In this document: positions 37,001-51,900 of the stretch, piece after piece | How the letters are laid out: every line of letters begins with the position of its first letter | Position numbering within the stretch: position 1 is the stretch's first letter | Origin: Mya arenaria | Taxonomy: Eukaryota > Mollusca > Bivalvia > Myida > Myidae | DNA: 64,000 bases | Direction of reading: 5' to 3' | Assembly (NCBI RefSeq): GCF_026914265.1 | Contig: NC_069124.1 | Location: forward strand, 58,124,589-58,188,588 | The notes under the pieces: generated by a model | Told to the model about the DNA's origin: nothing | The model's input: the letters and a program-made list of their open reading frames with translations, nothing else | The model's database searches: none | Program-made: the position numbers and the translations under genes

Positions 37001-40000
37001 ACATACAATATAAATCTGAAAAGCTTTTTATTTTTCAACTTGGTCAATTTAAGTCTCTATAAGCAATATCTGATTCAAATCAGAACCAAGTGGACACCAT
37101 AGCCCTATAAGTATATATATAAGTGGTAAAGAAGACGATGTATTTTGTACAAGTCTTAATAAATTATCTGTTCTGTTCAATTCTATGAAATGGTGAAATA
37201 AAGATATTAGTGACTGACCATTTGACTTTTGTGAATACCGGTAACAAAAATTCAAAAAGCCTGGAAGTTTACCTATCTCTGTCTCGTTCTCTTTCTCTGA
37301 ACACGTCTCTTTCTCTGTCACGGTCTCTGTGAAAAAACAGTGAAATGCATGCTAGGTGTATATAATGAGGGAAGCTGTTTTGATGCATAAATATAATTAT
37401 TGGTCAACATTAATAACTGTCAACAGCAAGTAGAAAACTATATATAGATATAAAACATGTACAGTTTAGTTATCCAGTTGAATAGTTTTATGCTATATTC
37501 GGAACACGTCAACTACTATTGATAATATATATATATATATATATATAAATTTATTTTTCTCTTTTACAGTACTAGAGTAGGTACAATGTTAATATTTTCT
37601 GCAAGTTTCTCCTGTTTGCAGACAACCAGAAAGCATTGCCAGAAACTTGTGTTCAAGCGTTGTCATTTTTAACTACCGTATTATATCATGCATAGGACGC
37701 ACTTTTTTACCCCCAATTCTCGTCTTAAAAATTGCCTGCGTCCTTTCTATGCTATTAGAATTTCATCTGTTTTTTTCCAAGTCCATTTCAGGTCGAAAAT
37801 ATCGGACCGGGGAAGAACGCGGTAATAGTAAGTATCTGTACTGCGTCACCGAAAAGAACAACTGACATAGGTAAAATCACGCAAGTTAACACACGCAGAA
37901 ATATATTGAATGTTTACTTTAAAATGATTTATTGAGAAATAAATTGAAAAAAACATGAGTGTTTACTTTTTATAAAAGGGACGCTACTCACAAAAACTCG
38001 ATGTGAGTCAGCACTTTAACTGGATTGAGTTATAACGGTAACGGAAATCGGGAAAGGAGGTAAATATCAATTAATCGTTGTTTATGATTTTAATGTTTCG
38101 ATATTTTACAAAACATTTTGTATGTAACTGTTTTAAAAAATTGATAAAGGAATGTGCATAACGCAAAGTAGCATTATTGTCACTATCAAATCTTTTCAAA
38201 TGTGCGAAGGTGTGAAAAACACCCGCTGTCTGTCATTAGAAAAACATCAATAGAACAAACTATTGTGATGGTAATACCTTATGGTTGTTTGTTCGCACTT
38301 TACCCGATGTTGCCTTCCGCTGGCAAGGCTAATTACGGACACTTAATTATGCCGACATGCTTTAATCCGCACAGCGACAAGCCTTATCAAAACAATCATC
38401 AGTTTTGACAACACACAGTTTTGTTGCGATTGCAACGGTTGCAACGGTTGACTGTCATTCAGAAAGCATGTCGAGACTATTGCAACGGTTGCAACGGTTG
38501 ACTGTCAGTCGGGACTATTACGGCATTTGTATAAGTCCTATAATATGCGTAAATGTTCTCAAAATGTCAAGACATATATCATTGTTGTGTACGCTAAATT
38601 ACCAAAATACGACGATAATTATCGAAATACACAAGACAGTTATCAAAATATGCCTTATATACAATTTTTTGTTTGTTTTTTACTTCAATATATATGTTAT
38701 AAATACTTGACCAACCTCAATTTTTCGGCTCCGATTTTGACATTTTTCCGCTGCGTCCTATCTTATATATTAAGGGGTTTTACCCGTTTTCTCAACTATT
38801 TTTTTGCCTGCGTCCTATCTATGCTAGCGTCCTATACATGATATAATACGGTATTACAATTTGGACAATTTGTGCAGTGTTGAAACAACTTTTACCTTGT
38901 ATCGTAGGATTTATTAGAGTCTGAATATGTTGGCTGAGTCTGTGTCACATCAAAAGAGGCAACTGGAGGTGGCAAATGTGCAAAAAATGCTGAAAAGACA
39001 GAAATCAGAAATATTTAGAGTGGAAAATTATTATATCCAAGGTTACAAAGACAAGCTTATTTTTTGTAATAATAAAATAAAAGCTAACATCTAAAGTGAT
39101 CGATAAAAACCTGCTTTTCTGTATTAAATTTCGTCCAAATAGATAAAAAAACACACACTTACATGAGTCACATAGTGATAACTTGTATACAAAGTTTGTA
39201 TAACTTACTTGGTGGTGGCTGATTGAACATGTTGGGTGGAGGTAAGGGCATTCCCGGAGGTGGAACAGCTAAAACAGAACCAATCAAGTATTCAAATACA
39301 TATTATAATATTATTAAAATTCAAAAGTAAAACAGGAAAACAAAAGCTGTTAAAGGATTGATGAATACAACCACTCGAAGCCTGGATAAAGAAATTGTAA
39401 ACTATTTTTGGTAAACAAAGTCAAACTTGACCTGCATTTCATAGTGTTAAACCTGTGTACCAAGTTTTCAAAAACCATGGTACCTGACATGAATAACAGA
39501 GCACTGTTTTTTTGTTGATGTTTTTTGGTCGAAAGGGGACATAACTCATGAGTGGTTTGTAATAAAAGTTTAACTTAACCACTATTTCATGATGTAAAAC
39601 ATCTGAGCTGAAAATTATTTTAATCTATTAAATCCATTTACTCTTTCAGGAGTTATTGTCTGGACTCAATTTAACCTCTATTTAATGGTGTTTAACATGT
39701 AAACTGAAATACAAAAATCCTTCAACCCTTTCATAGAGTTATTGCCCAGACACCATAGTTGAATAGGTGCCATAACTCCTTCCAAAGTTGGAAGTGTGTA
39801 AACAAAGTTATGACTTTCCATCCAGACAAACCCAAAAGTCCAGCAACAAGCGCACTCCCAAGTACCCCCTCCCCCACAGCATACTTTTGTGGTGGTATAA
39901 TTATTTTCAAGATGCACTAAGATGGTATGATTTTAGGTTGATTAGCGCTAATATGGCATTCTAGTTTTCCATGTCTTATGTCATTAACCAACTAAAACAA

Positions 40001-43000
40001 GAATTATTTTTTCGTTAAGGCATACATGTAATTCTAGCATTCTAAATGTCCAAATGAATGATCATTTGATTTGGTAGTTAGTCTTACTTGGTGAAAAGCC
40101 AGGAGGCATGGGAGGTAACCCTGGAGGGGGCATGCTGAAGTCGGGAAAACCAGGTGGGGGCTTCGAGCTGCAATAAATCATTAACCATATTAATAATAGT
40201 CAACTTATTCAATAACTTATTCAAACATTCAATAACTTATTCAAACAAATAATCTTGTCAACAAAAAGTGAACAGTTTTCAAAAGCAAAAATGATGAATT
40301 TTTTTTTCTGATTAGTGCTTTTTAAATTAACCACAACATTTATGTCCAAAACTTCTTACTGTTGATATCTTTAAATTTAAAATTTTATCACAAATACAAT
40401 TTCTTTACAGAGAATTTGAAGCACAAAACATTGTACACAATTTTATTATATGCCTATCAAATTCCTTTTCCATATCCAACAGTGAAAATACAGCACGCCA
40501 TATTGTAAAATCTGTATCATGATACTGTCGTTTTCTGATTCCGTATCATGCGAGTACCATTTGTTATCTCGGAACTATTTTTGCGTTGCTAAATATAGCT
40601 TGACCAAAAAAACTGCTAAAACCTGTCAACTTTTAAATAATCTAACTTGATCACGCTCCAGAAGCATGTAAATATTCAGGAACATGGTTCTCATGTTATT
40701 TAAAGAGCCATGAGGATAACACAAAGTAGGGAACCCTTCCAATCTATCTAGACTTCAGTGAACAAGTTGTTTGCCATTTCGAAGTCCATAAATTGTTGCA
40801 TTTTCCATGTTAATTATCATAAATATGAGCATCTCGCACACACAAAGAAGAAGGCGCATTTGCATCATCGATAGAAATAGCGACTGACTAACAAACTTCC
40901 CTCTGTTCTGCATATTATGATCGTCAAAAAATCCCATGAATATTTACTTTGTTAAAAACGGTTGCATTACGTCTACAGGTCATGACGATTATTGTATAAT
41001 ACGAAAAATAAGTACTGTTTTTTGTTGTTGTAGTTTTTTGGTGCTGTGACATTTAATGATTGTTTTCGTATTAGTAATTTGTTAATTCTGCTAAAACACA
41101 AAATATTTTGTACTTATTTTGCTCAATAAAGTGAATTCTGTAACTTCTGGCTTCGTTTCGCTGTAGTAGCCTCCCTTGACTCCATTACACAAAACTTTCA
41201 CACATTCGAATTTATACGCGCATTTGACAGATGGTGCTAAATTAAAATCAAATTGAAACCAAAAAATAAAAAGGGATAAGTGAGGCATTTATGTAATAAT
41301 AAATAAAATGATTTTCTGGTGACCTGCATCACGTCTCGTTTGGTGAGTAAACATGTATCCGTCTCGATGTTTTACACACCGAACTCGATGTGATACAGGT
41401 CACAAGAAAAGTGTCCTATCATAATATCCCCTATGTACATGTATAAATTATCTTTACCAATCACAATACACTAAAGACACAACTTTCTGAACTTACACGT
41501 CACTACTGATGGTGCCGATCTGTTGTACATTTTCTACAGTTTCCTCTACAGGTCTCCGCGATGCTGCAGTTGAGCCCAACACTGCAATGGTCCCTATGGG
41601 CTGGGGAGTGCTCATGAAGGACGGCTTTGTATTCATTTTCTGGCCTAATGAATCAGGAAAAAACAGACAACTAGATTATCTGCATAAATAGAAACACTCC
41701 AAATTCTAATTTGTATAATGAGTCCATGGAGCATTTGAAACAATGAGTGCAAAGCTAAAATCAAGGTGTCCAGAGGAAAGGCTAAAGAATGCTTATTATT
41801 TGCTACACATTCAGTCAATCTAGTAATGCCACCCTGTTTCATTTTTCTTGGCATTTCATTCATAGGAGAACACCCTACAACTTGGAAACAATATCAACAT
41901 CCCTTTAAAGTGTAAAACAATGATAAAGTGCTCTGAGAAAGTCTCATTTCAGGACGAAAAATTTTCTTAATTGTAAATGTAACAGCCCCTACTGTATATA
42001 AGTTATCAAAATTAGTCTTTTGGTTGAACAAGCCCGAATTTTGATATAAGCGCTTGCCTTCAAGTACAATCAGTAAGCCTGCTATATCAAGCCTGTTAAG
42101 CATTTTACTAGTGCAGGGCTTGTGCTAAATTTGACCACCTCTAAATGTATATCATAGATTTAACTTTCATGGGTTTTTAAGTTATCCATTATTCGGTTAG
42201 ATCAACCTTACCAACATCCATTTCTGTTTTCACCAGTGTAGACGGTGTGTGTAAACCAGCCTGAAAAAGTAAGAGCAGAAAATAACCCTAAAATATCACA
42301 GTTCATAACTTGACAATCTAATATCCCTTTAAAGAAATATTTGACTCCACTCTTTTATTGCCTTTTAAGGCCATTATCAGTATTATTTAACTTTTTTTCT
42401 ATGCACTCAGTATTTCTTTGTACATATTCATAAGTATTGATTGATTATGATTGATTATAACATTTTATTTTTCCAATGATGAATTTATTCTAGTATCTGA
42501 ACCAAATTTCCATCACTAATAAAACCCATGTCTTACATAAGCCTGGAATGCCTTTGGTATAGGGACACCATTTTCTATTCTCAGTCTGTTTTGCTTCTGA
42601 CAATATCTTCTCCATGTGTCCTCATTGAAGCCATAGTTGAAATAGTCTGTGATGTCAGCTCCTGTAAACAAAGAGTAGGGTCTTGAATCTAAGAAAAACA
42701 ACACTACATATGGCTGGATCCCTGTACCAGACACTGTACTACCTTAAAGCAATCATAAGTTATTGTTGTTCTGCAGCAGTAAAAATCATATTGCAATTTG
42801 AAGGAAATAGAATTTCAAGCACCAAATTGTCCATACCAGCTGGAGAGTAGATCTGGGACACTTTTTTAAAGTTTTTTAAGATACCTTCTACATTTATTCA
42901 GGTATTGGATAGATCTTTTTAAACAGTAAACTTCAACTCTTCTTAGAAATAAATATATAAAATAAGCTGAAATGAAATAATATATATTTGTTTTCTATGA

Positions 43001-45945
43001 TTCCGAAATAAGTTTACAAACGGTTAAATTCAAGTCTGACTGTAGCAGTTTCTAAAAATGATGTCATGAATTAACAAGAGCTGTCACAGAGACAGCGCGC
43101 TCTACTATTCCACCGCTTTTCAGTGTAAGGATTAACTTAAAAGTGGTTACATGCAAAACCTTAACCAGAATTTCTATGTGGAATAAAAAAGGGGCCATTT
43201 TTTTAATCTAATGCAAACTAGAGTTATCTTACTTGGTTATTTAAGTAGATTAAATGGTTGAGTACTATTTTATAAAGTCTCAATGCAATACATCCAGTAG
43301 TTGCTGAGATATTAACCTATGTGTGCTTACACGCAAAACCTTAACCAGAATTTCTAAGTCAAATAATAAAGGCCCATAATTTGCATTATATTCAAAAAAG
43401 GGTTACTTCATTAATTTAGTAGGTTATATAGTTGGGAGTACATGTATGTAAAGTTTCAATGCAATACATGATATATTTGCTGAGATATTGACTTAAATGT
43501 GGTAACATGCAAAACCTTAACCAGAATTTCTAAGTCAAATAAAAAAGGGGCCATTATTTGATTATAATTCAAACTAGAGTTATCTAACTTGGTTAATTAA
43601 GTAGGCCTGATGGTTGAGTAACATTGTATAAAGTCTCAATGCAATACCTCAAGTAGTTGCTGAGATTTTAACCTATGTGTGCTTGCATGCAAAACCTGAA
43701 CCGGAATTTCTATGTCGAATAATAAAGGGCAATTATTTGCATTAAATGCAAACTAGAGTTATCTAACTTGGTTAATTAAGTAGGTTGGATGGTTGACTAC
43801 CATTGTATTGAGTCTCAATGCAATACCTCAAGCAGTTGCTGAGATTTTATCCTATGTGTGCTTGCACGCAAAACCTTAACCGGAATTTCTATGTCAAATA
43901 ATAAAGGGCAATTATTTGCATTAAATGCAAACTAGAGTTATCTAAACTGGTAAATGAAGTAGGTTGGATGGTTGAGTACCACTGTATCGAGTCTCAATGC
44001 AATACATCAAGTAGTTGCTGAGATATTAACCAATGTGTGCTTGCACGCAAAACCTTAACCAGAATTTCTAAGTCGCATAATAAAAGGCAATTATTTTCAT
44101 AAAATGCAAACTAGAGTTATTTAACTTGGTTAATTAAGTAGGTTGAATGGTTGAGTACCACTGTATCAAGTCTCAATGCAATACCTCAAGTAGTTGCTGA
44201 GATATTAACCTATGTGTGCTTGCACGCAAAACCTTAACCAGAATTTCTAAGTCGAATAATAAAGGGCAATTATTTGCATTAAATGGAAACTAGAGTTATC
44301 TAAACTGGTCAATTAAGTAGGTTGGATGGTTGAGTACCACTGTATCGAGTCTCAGTGCAATACCTCAAGTAGTTGCTGAGATATTAACCAATGTGTGCTT
44401 GCACGCAAAACCTTAACCAGAATTTCTAAGTCGAATTATAAAGGGCAATTATTTGCATAATGTGAAAACGAGAGTTATCTAACTTGGTTAATTAAGTAGG
44501 TTGGATGGTTGACTACCATTGTTTTGAGTCTCAATGCAATACCTCAAGCAGTTGCTGAGATATTAACCTATGTGTGCTTGCACGCAAAACCTTAAGCAAG
44601 GGGTGACGCCGACGCAGACGCCGACGCTTTGGTGAGTAGAATAGCTCTCCTTATTCTTTGAATAGGCGAACTAAAAATAATATATATGTTTAATATAATA
44701 TTGAAATAATTGAAGAATGAATTGTAAATTTCAAGCCTCCCATTGCCATTAAAAAGAAAAATCTGCAGACAATATGGCTCCATTATAAACATGTCCAAAA
44801 ATGATGTTCCATGATGTCAAAATCAACCTTTTCTTTTCTGCTAAGCATACACAACAATGCTAGGAAATATGATTGACTTTCAACACACACTTGATTAGAT
44901 ATGTTTCTGTTAAAAAATAATCGAGGCAGTCAGAGATTTACTCCCTTCCGATATCAATTCCCCTACAAGTAGCTTCACAGCTTTGAATTTGTGGATTGAA
45001 TTTAACAAAAATTTCTCTAACAATCATAAGTGCATTACAACAAAATCAATCTTGGCCCACTGTTTTTGTTTCGGTAAATGTGGTGTCATTTTTAGACTTT
45101 TAAAGGAATTCAGGATAAACCTAGTTTAAGTGATACAAGTATTTAGGCAAAATGAAACATGATACTTAAACCTGTTTGGCTTAAAATGATAATTAGATAA
45201 TTTGGGCCGCTTATTTTATATTTCACTACATTATAAATTCACAATCTCATAATTCACAAAGTTTAAACCCTTTCAAATATACAATTACTACACATTGTCA
45301 TTATCAATATCTTATATTTACTGAAGGATTAACACCACAATTGCTTACCTGGTTTTCTCCAGGGCTTGTCTTCCTCCCGTAATGAGTCGAGAGAGAACTC
45401 ATACAGGGGGATGCCATTCACCTGCCCCTCCCCCTCAACATCCACACCCTTTGCCCCCGGAGCAGTGCCCTTCTGACCTGACCGCGGAAAAGAGAAGAGG
45501 TTAAAGATATGAATAAAACAATATAAATACTTATCAAACGATTTTCTTCGAAATTTTCTTGTAAAATGAACATTAATGTAAGGTCACATCAAGTTTATCT
45601 AGACATATCTAAAGTAATAACCAAAGGACATAATGTTTAAAACAATTATTTTACATTAATGATCAAACACTCAATTTATACAGTAATTAATAATTTCTCA
45701 TATATCAATTGACTAACCTGAAACAACCGGCTGTTTCTGATATGTCCCACCTGGCTTAAACAATGTGCTGGCACTGAAAAATTAAAATGTTTATTAGTTC
45801 TTGTATGAAATGGATATAGGGCATAAAAAGCAACAATAAGAAGATGTGTATCTTAAAACAGACAAAATACAAAAACAAAAATTTACATAATCCAATTCAT
45901 ACCTGGAGACTTGGAAAGCCTTGATGTCTCCAATGGTGACCTGTA

Positions 45946-45980
<35 letters not shown>

Positions 45981-48900
45981 GAATCATCGTCATCATCCTT
46001 TTCCTGGGTCTGGGACTGAGATGCTGGCTCACTGCTCTATTTAAAGTGATGAAATATACGCTGCTAATAGGGTTAGACACTAACATTTTTCACAAGGTAG
46101 TCCCTCGGACTACTGGATCCGAAATCTGGTTAGTCCAGCAAAAATTCTGGTAGTGCAAAAAAATGCAAGCCTGCAACGGATTCCTTCAGTGTTTTGTGAG
46201 ACTTAGCCTCCTTTGTCAGTATAACCCTTTGATTGGTCATGATTTTCATCTGTCTCAATCTTAAAATTTCCACATTCATCAAAACAACTTTTTGACCTTT
46301 AAATTTAATTTTAAAACCTAAAAAATGCTAAAAACCATGCTAAAATACCTCAAATTAAAAATCTAAAAACAATGCTAAAATACCCCATAATCTGTCACTT
46401 CCAGGAAAATGTTGCAATAAATCACTTGACACTAAAACACCTCGACTGAGATCGTTGCTAAGTTATAGCACAAATGACAGACATCCTACTGATAAGCAAT
46501 ATTTGATTATTGGCATCCTACTATTCAGTATTCTTTGTCAATCTAAACGACATATCATATAATGCTTAAAAAACATGATGAAATTCAGAAAGTGTTATTA
46601 ATTATTTTTTATATGGGAGTAAGATAACAATTAACATGACGCTGCCTGTCAGTCAAACTGACTGATCAATACGGTACCCGACTGACCAATCAGCGTCCAG
46701 ATTAGGCAGGGCTTATCAGTTGCCGTTGCTATCCACCATGACCTCCGGCAATCCTCTCATATCAACAGTAGTGTAATTACGCTGTTAAATATGTTTAACA
46801 CAAATTATGTCTCATAATTGAGTGATAGTAAAGACAGTTTAAGAAATCGGAAATACTGACATTTTCCCTTCATGCTTCTAAAATTATAATTGATAACAAG
46901 GGACTGCTTAGTAGACTAATTCAATTCTCAAAATGTCTTAATGTAAACGTAAATAATATACGTATATTTCCGTTTTAATAGCCTTAAAATAAGAAATATC
47001 ATTATGAGAATTAGTGTACAATATTGATGATATCTTGCAATTTAGTTTGATTTGGAAATTTGTCTCCTTATTGTGCGAAAAGTTTTAAATCCGAAGCATA
47101 TACATTTGCTTTTAAGTTTGTTTGACATATTAGTGAAAAAGACACCTCAATTTATGTGAGTTACATTTTTTATTAAATTTAATTCAATATCCGATATATA
47201 GCTTAAGGTCACAAAAAGTATATACGTATAGATTAAACAAAATCATATTTTTAAATGACGCAAATCAAAGTAAAAACCTTTGCATTTATAATGACTATGG
47301 TCGTTTCAAAATTTCTATGCTGATTGTTAGAACAGTTTTGCATTTCATTTAACACGGAAATTTATTCATTGAGAGAAACAATAAGGTAGTTATATCAATA
47401 ATGATAATAATGCATTACCCTTGTATAAAACAGGTGATACTGAATCGAGAAAGGAAGAAAAACAGCGAAATCCATTGAGTTTTGACAATGGATCTATACA
47501 AACTTCTGTTTTTGTTGATTTTCGGATAGGAAATTAATACATGTTTTGTTTCCCTTTATTTGAGTTTTAAAATAGAGACTGTTATTGTACTGTAACAAAA
47601 TTCCGATGTTATTTAGAAATAAATTATTTTAAAGTCTAGACATTTTTTTACCTGAATTATACATTGCATACAATTAATAATAATGAAATTATTTAATGTT
47701 ATACTATATATATATATGCTTTTATTGCTATGTTTTACCATGTTCCATGCATTTTTTATCTGATTGTCATTGATAACTTTTGTATTATTATCGTCTGCTT
47801 CTGGGTATTTGTCAGAGGTCTCTAATGAAGAGGTCATGTGACACTGTAGGTGTAGCCTTATCGCTATCGGCGTGGTGTTAATTGTTATTGGCCCTAGCTT
47901 CAATGTATAAAATGTTACGACATTTTGGCGCGAAAACTAACGCACACAATTCTGTCGTCGTCTGCACTTACACTGCATTATACCTGTTTTGGCAGTATGA
48001 TTAATTTATCAGCTGCGCTTCTAAAAGCCAGTTTAAAAGATTTCATAAGCCAGACATAATGCTCCTTCTGTTTGCTTTATATAAACACCGACATTTGGCA
48101 ATACCCTAAACCATAATAACCATGACGTATTTTCAGAAAATCTAAAAATAGTAACAACCGTCAAGTGCTTGTCTACATCGCATCTTTCATTGTTTTTGAC
48201 TGAAAATGCAAGGGATTTAGAAATTCTGCCACTTGGACCCAAATCTACCTCGCTGACATTGGCAGAGGTGCACATGTCTGACGATTAAAACACACCATAG
48301 AGTGCGAAAATGGTTTTTCCCTTTCTAAATAAAGACATTCTACTGACTGGTTTAAACATTGATCGAAAGGCTATACGAAATGCGCGCGAAATTCGGTTAA
48401 CAGTCCACGTTGTCCGGAACTGCTCGGCCATCTTCGGCAAGCTTTACAATGAGTGTTTACCGTGATAATCGGCTTCTTGACATCACGTTTTACGCAAGTA
48501 AGATTTTATGCTCAATTAACTGATGTGATATTTACTTTCTTCTTGTAGTCCGACGGACTATTGACTTAAAATGTCTTGTAGTCCGATCAAAAATCTGGTA
48601 GTCTCGGACTACCGGACTACCGTTAGTGTCGAACCCTGCTGCTAAGTAAAAATCCTTGTAATAATTATATTTATAACAACAAGAGCTGTCACAGAGACAG
48701 CATGCTCGACTATTCCGCCTTTTTTCAGTGTAAGGATTGAAAAAAAATTGCAAAACATGCATGAACCACTGCTAGATTAGATTTCAATGCAATACATGAT
48801 GTGCTGAGATATTAACATAAATGTGGATACATGCAAAATTTTAACCAGAATTTCTAAGTCTAATTATAAAGGGCTATTATTTGCAAAATACAGTTATCTT

Positions 48901-51900
48901 ACTAGGTTATTCAAGTAGGTTGGGTGGTTAAATACCATTGTATAAAGTCTCAATGCAATACATCAAGTAGTTGTTGAGATATTATCCTATGTGTGCTAAC
49001 ATGCAAGACGTTAACCAAAATTTCTAAGTCGCATAATAAAGGGGCAAAAATTATGAAAGATAGAGTTATCTTACTCGATTAAATGAGAAGGTTAAATGGT
49101 TGGGAGCCTGTGAGTATATTTTTAATGCAATACATGATATATTTGCTGAGATATTGACTTAAATGAGGTTACATGCAAAACCTTAACCAGAATTTCTATG
49201 TCGAATAAAAAAGGGGCCATTATTTGATAATAATTCAAACTAGAGTTATCTAATTTGGTTAATTAAGTAGGCCTGATGGTTGAGTACCATTGTATAAAGT
49301 CTCAATGCAATACCTCAGGTAGTTGCTGAGATTTTAACCTATGTGTGCTTGCACGCAAAACCTTAACCAGAATTTCTAAGTCAAATAATAAAGGGCAATT
49401 ATTTGCATTAAATGCAATTCTTGTTATCTTAGTTGGTTAATTAAGTAGGTTGGATGGTTGAGTACCATTGTATAAAGTCTCAATGCAATACCTCAAGTAG
49501 TTGCTGAGATTTTAACCTATGTGTGCTTGCACACAAAACCTTAACCAGAATTTCTAAGTCGAATAATAAAGGGCAATTATTTGCATTAAATGCAATTTAT
49601 TGTTATCTTACTTGGTTTATTAAGTAGGTTGGATGGTTGTGTACCATTGTATAAAGTCTCAAGGCAATACCTCAAGTTGTTGCTAAGATATAAACCTGTG
49701 TATGCGTGCACGCAAAACCTTAACCAGAATATTAAAGTCAAATAATAAAGGGCAATTATTTGCACTTAATGCAAACTAAAGTTATCCAACTTTGTTAATT
49801 AAGTATGTTAGATGGTTGAGTACCATTGTATGAAGTCTCAATGCAATACATCAAGTAGTTGCTGAGATATTAACCTAAGTGTGGTTACTTGCAAAACCAT
49901 AACCAAGGTGTGACATCGACGCCAGGGTGAGTAACATAGCTTTCCTCTTTGAATAGTCAAGCAAAAAATATATTATCAGAGTTAAACTTTATTACTGTGA
50001 AAGATGTGTTACCAAAATTTGGACTTATAGAAGACATTACATATGTTCTGGTTTATTTAGAACAATAATGTCTTTCTACTTTTAATAGCTGATTTTAAAT
50101 ATACAGTAGATGCAATAGGCTGTCTTGTGTAAACTCACTACCTTCCTAATTAAACCCAAATTATAATAACTTACCATCTCCCCATCCTCCTTCTCAGGCC
50201 TGGCTACTGGCTCACTGCAAATCAAACAGTGCATTTGAAGGGGAACAGCTTGTTATTCAACGTTAATTTGATAAAAAAATCAGTCCTGAGGGCTTTAAAA
50301 AAGCGTGTGCTGATAAATATCATGCATTTAATGTTTACATGGACACTGGTTTGTTAATAAATAATTTAATTAAATGGATTTTATAACACTCCTTAAGGCA
50401 TACTCATTAACCAGTGACAGCCAGCACTAATACTAGTAATAGCTACAGCACAAATTTAACAGTTCATATCCACAGAAGCCTGCATAAAATGTCCATCTGG
50501 GCAAATATCTTTAACCCAATCAATCACTTTATTTATCAATTTTTTTTTTATTAAGAACTACACTTCAAAATGTCCAAACCTAACTTATTATCAATGCAAA
50601 GAACCTAATTACACTACCTTGTCCCGGGAGCAGCTGGTTCTTTGTTTTCACCTGCAAGAAAGATTTAATGAAAAAATCTCTTCTAGTATTCTAGCAGTAT
50701 TAACACTATTCTTAAAAAGGTACTCAGAAACTCTGGACCAGAAGCCTGGGGTCTAAGAATTGTTCCCTGGTTGGAGCAAATTTGAAAACACCTTGAAATA
50801 GAGCTTGGGGCTAGAGGACCTCTAAAACCTATGGTGAACAGTGGAAGCTCCAGACATTGCAAACAGATGCAAACATCTTTCCTGATAATAAATAATGCCA
50901 TCATTACTTTTCCTTCAATTAAAAGCATTGGCTCCATTGTCTTGTTCACTGCCTCAATCAAAAAATGGCAATGCCCCTGTCAATATTTTCTGTATCTCCA
51001 GGCAGTGCAGTGATTTTTAGATTTTTTTTCTAAACTGCCTGATTTTTTTCTGACTTTATGATAATACAAAGTTGATATAATAGCAAATATAAATGTTTTG
51101 ACTTTCATGCACAAACTCTACTGTATAAGAGCCGATCTTGTAGAGATCTTGTTACGGTTTCAAGAATCATTCAATAAACTGTCTGTTATAAATTGTGAAC
51201 ATATTTAATCTTGTAAAAATTGACCACTTGTTCAGGGGAAATAAGACCAGGAACAAGAGCTGTCACAGAGACAGCGCGCTTGACTATTCCGCCGCTTTTC
51301 AGTGTAAGGATTGAAAAGTTTTGGCGAAACATGCATGGATCACTGTTAAATTAGATTTCAATGCAATACATGATGTGCTGAGATATTAACATAAATGTGG
51401 ATACATGCAAAATTTTAACCAGATTTTTTAAGTGTAATAATAAAGGGCCATTATTTGCAAAAAACAGTTATCTAACTTGGTTATTCAATAAGGTTGGGTG
51501 GATGAATACCATTGTATAAAGTCTCAATGCATCAAGTAGTTGCTGAGATATTATCCTATGTGTGCTTACATGCAAGACCTTAACCAGAATTTCTAAGTCG
51601 CATAATAAAGGGACAAAAATTATACCATATGAAAGATAGAGTTATCTTACTTGATTAAATAAGAAGATTAAATGGTTGGGAGCCTGTGTGTAAAGTTTCA
51701 ATGCAATACATAATGTATTCGCTGAGGTATTGACTTAATAGTGGTTACATGCAAAACCTTAACCAGAATTTCTATGTCGAATAAAAAAGGGGCCATTTTT
51801 TTAATTTAATGCAAACTAGAGTTATCTTACTTGGTTGTTTAAGTAGATTGGATGGTTGAGTACCACTTATAAAGTCTCAATGCAATACATTCAGTAGTTG

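Noticed and set aside
45911..46153. Plus-strand frame with a poly-Ile run
   Set aside because: Antisense of the GAT run in FIP1L1 exon 4.
46060..48645. Autonomous hAT transposon
   Set aside because: At 2.57 kb it could hold a transposase, but all frames are under 100 codons and none has a recognisable motif.
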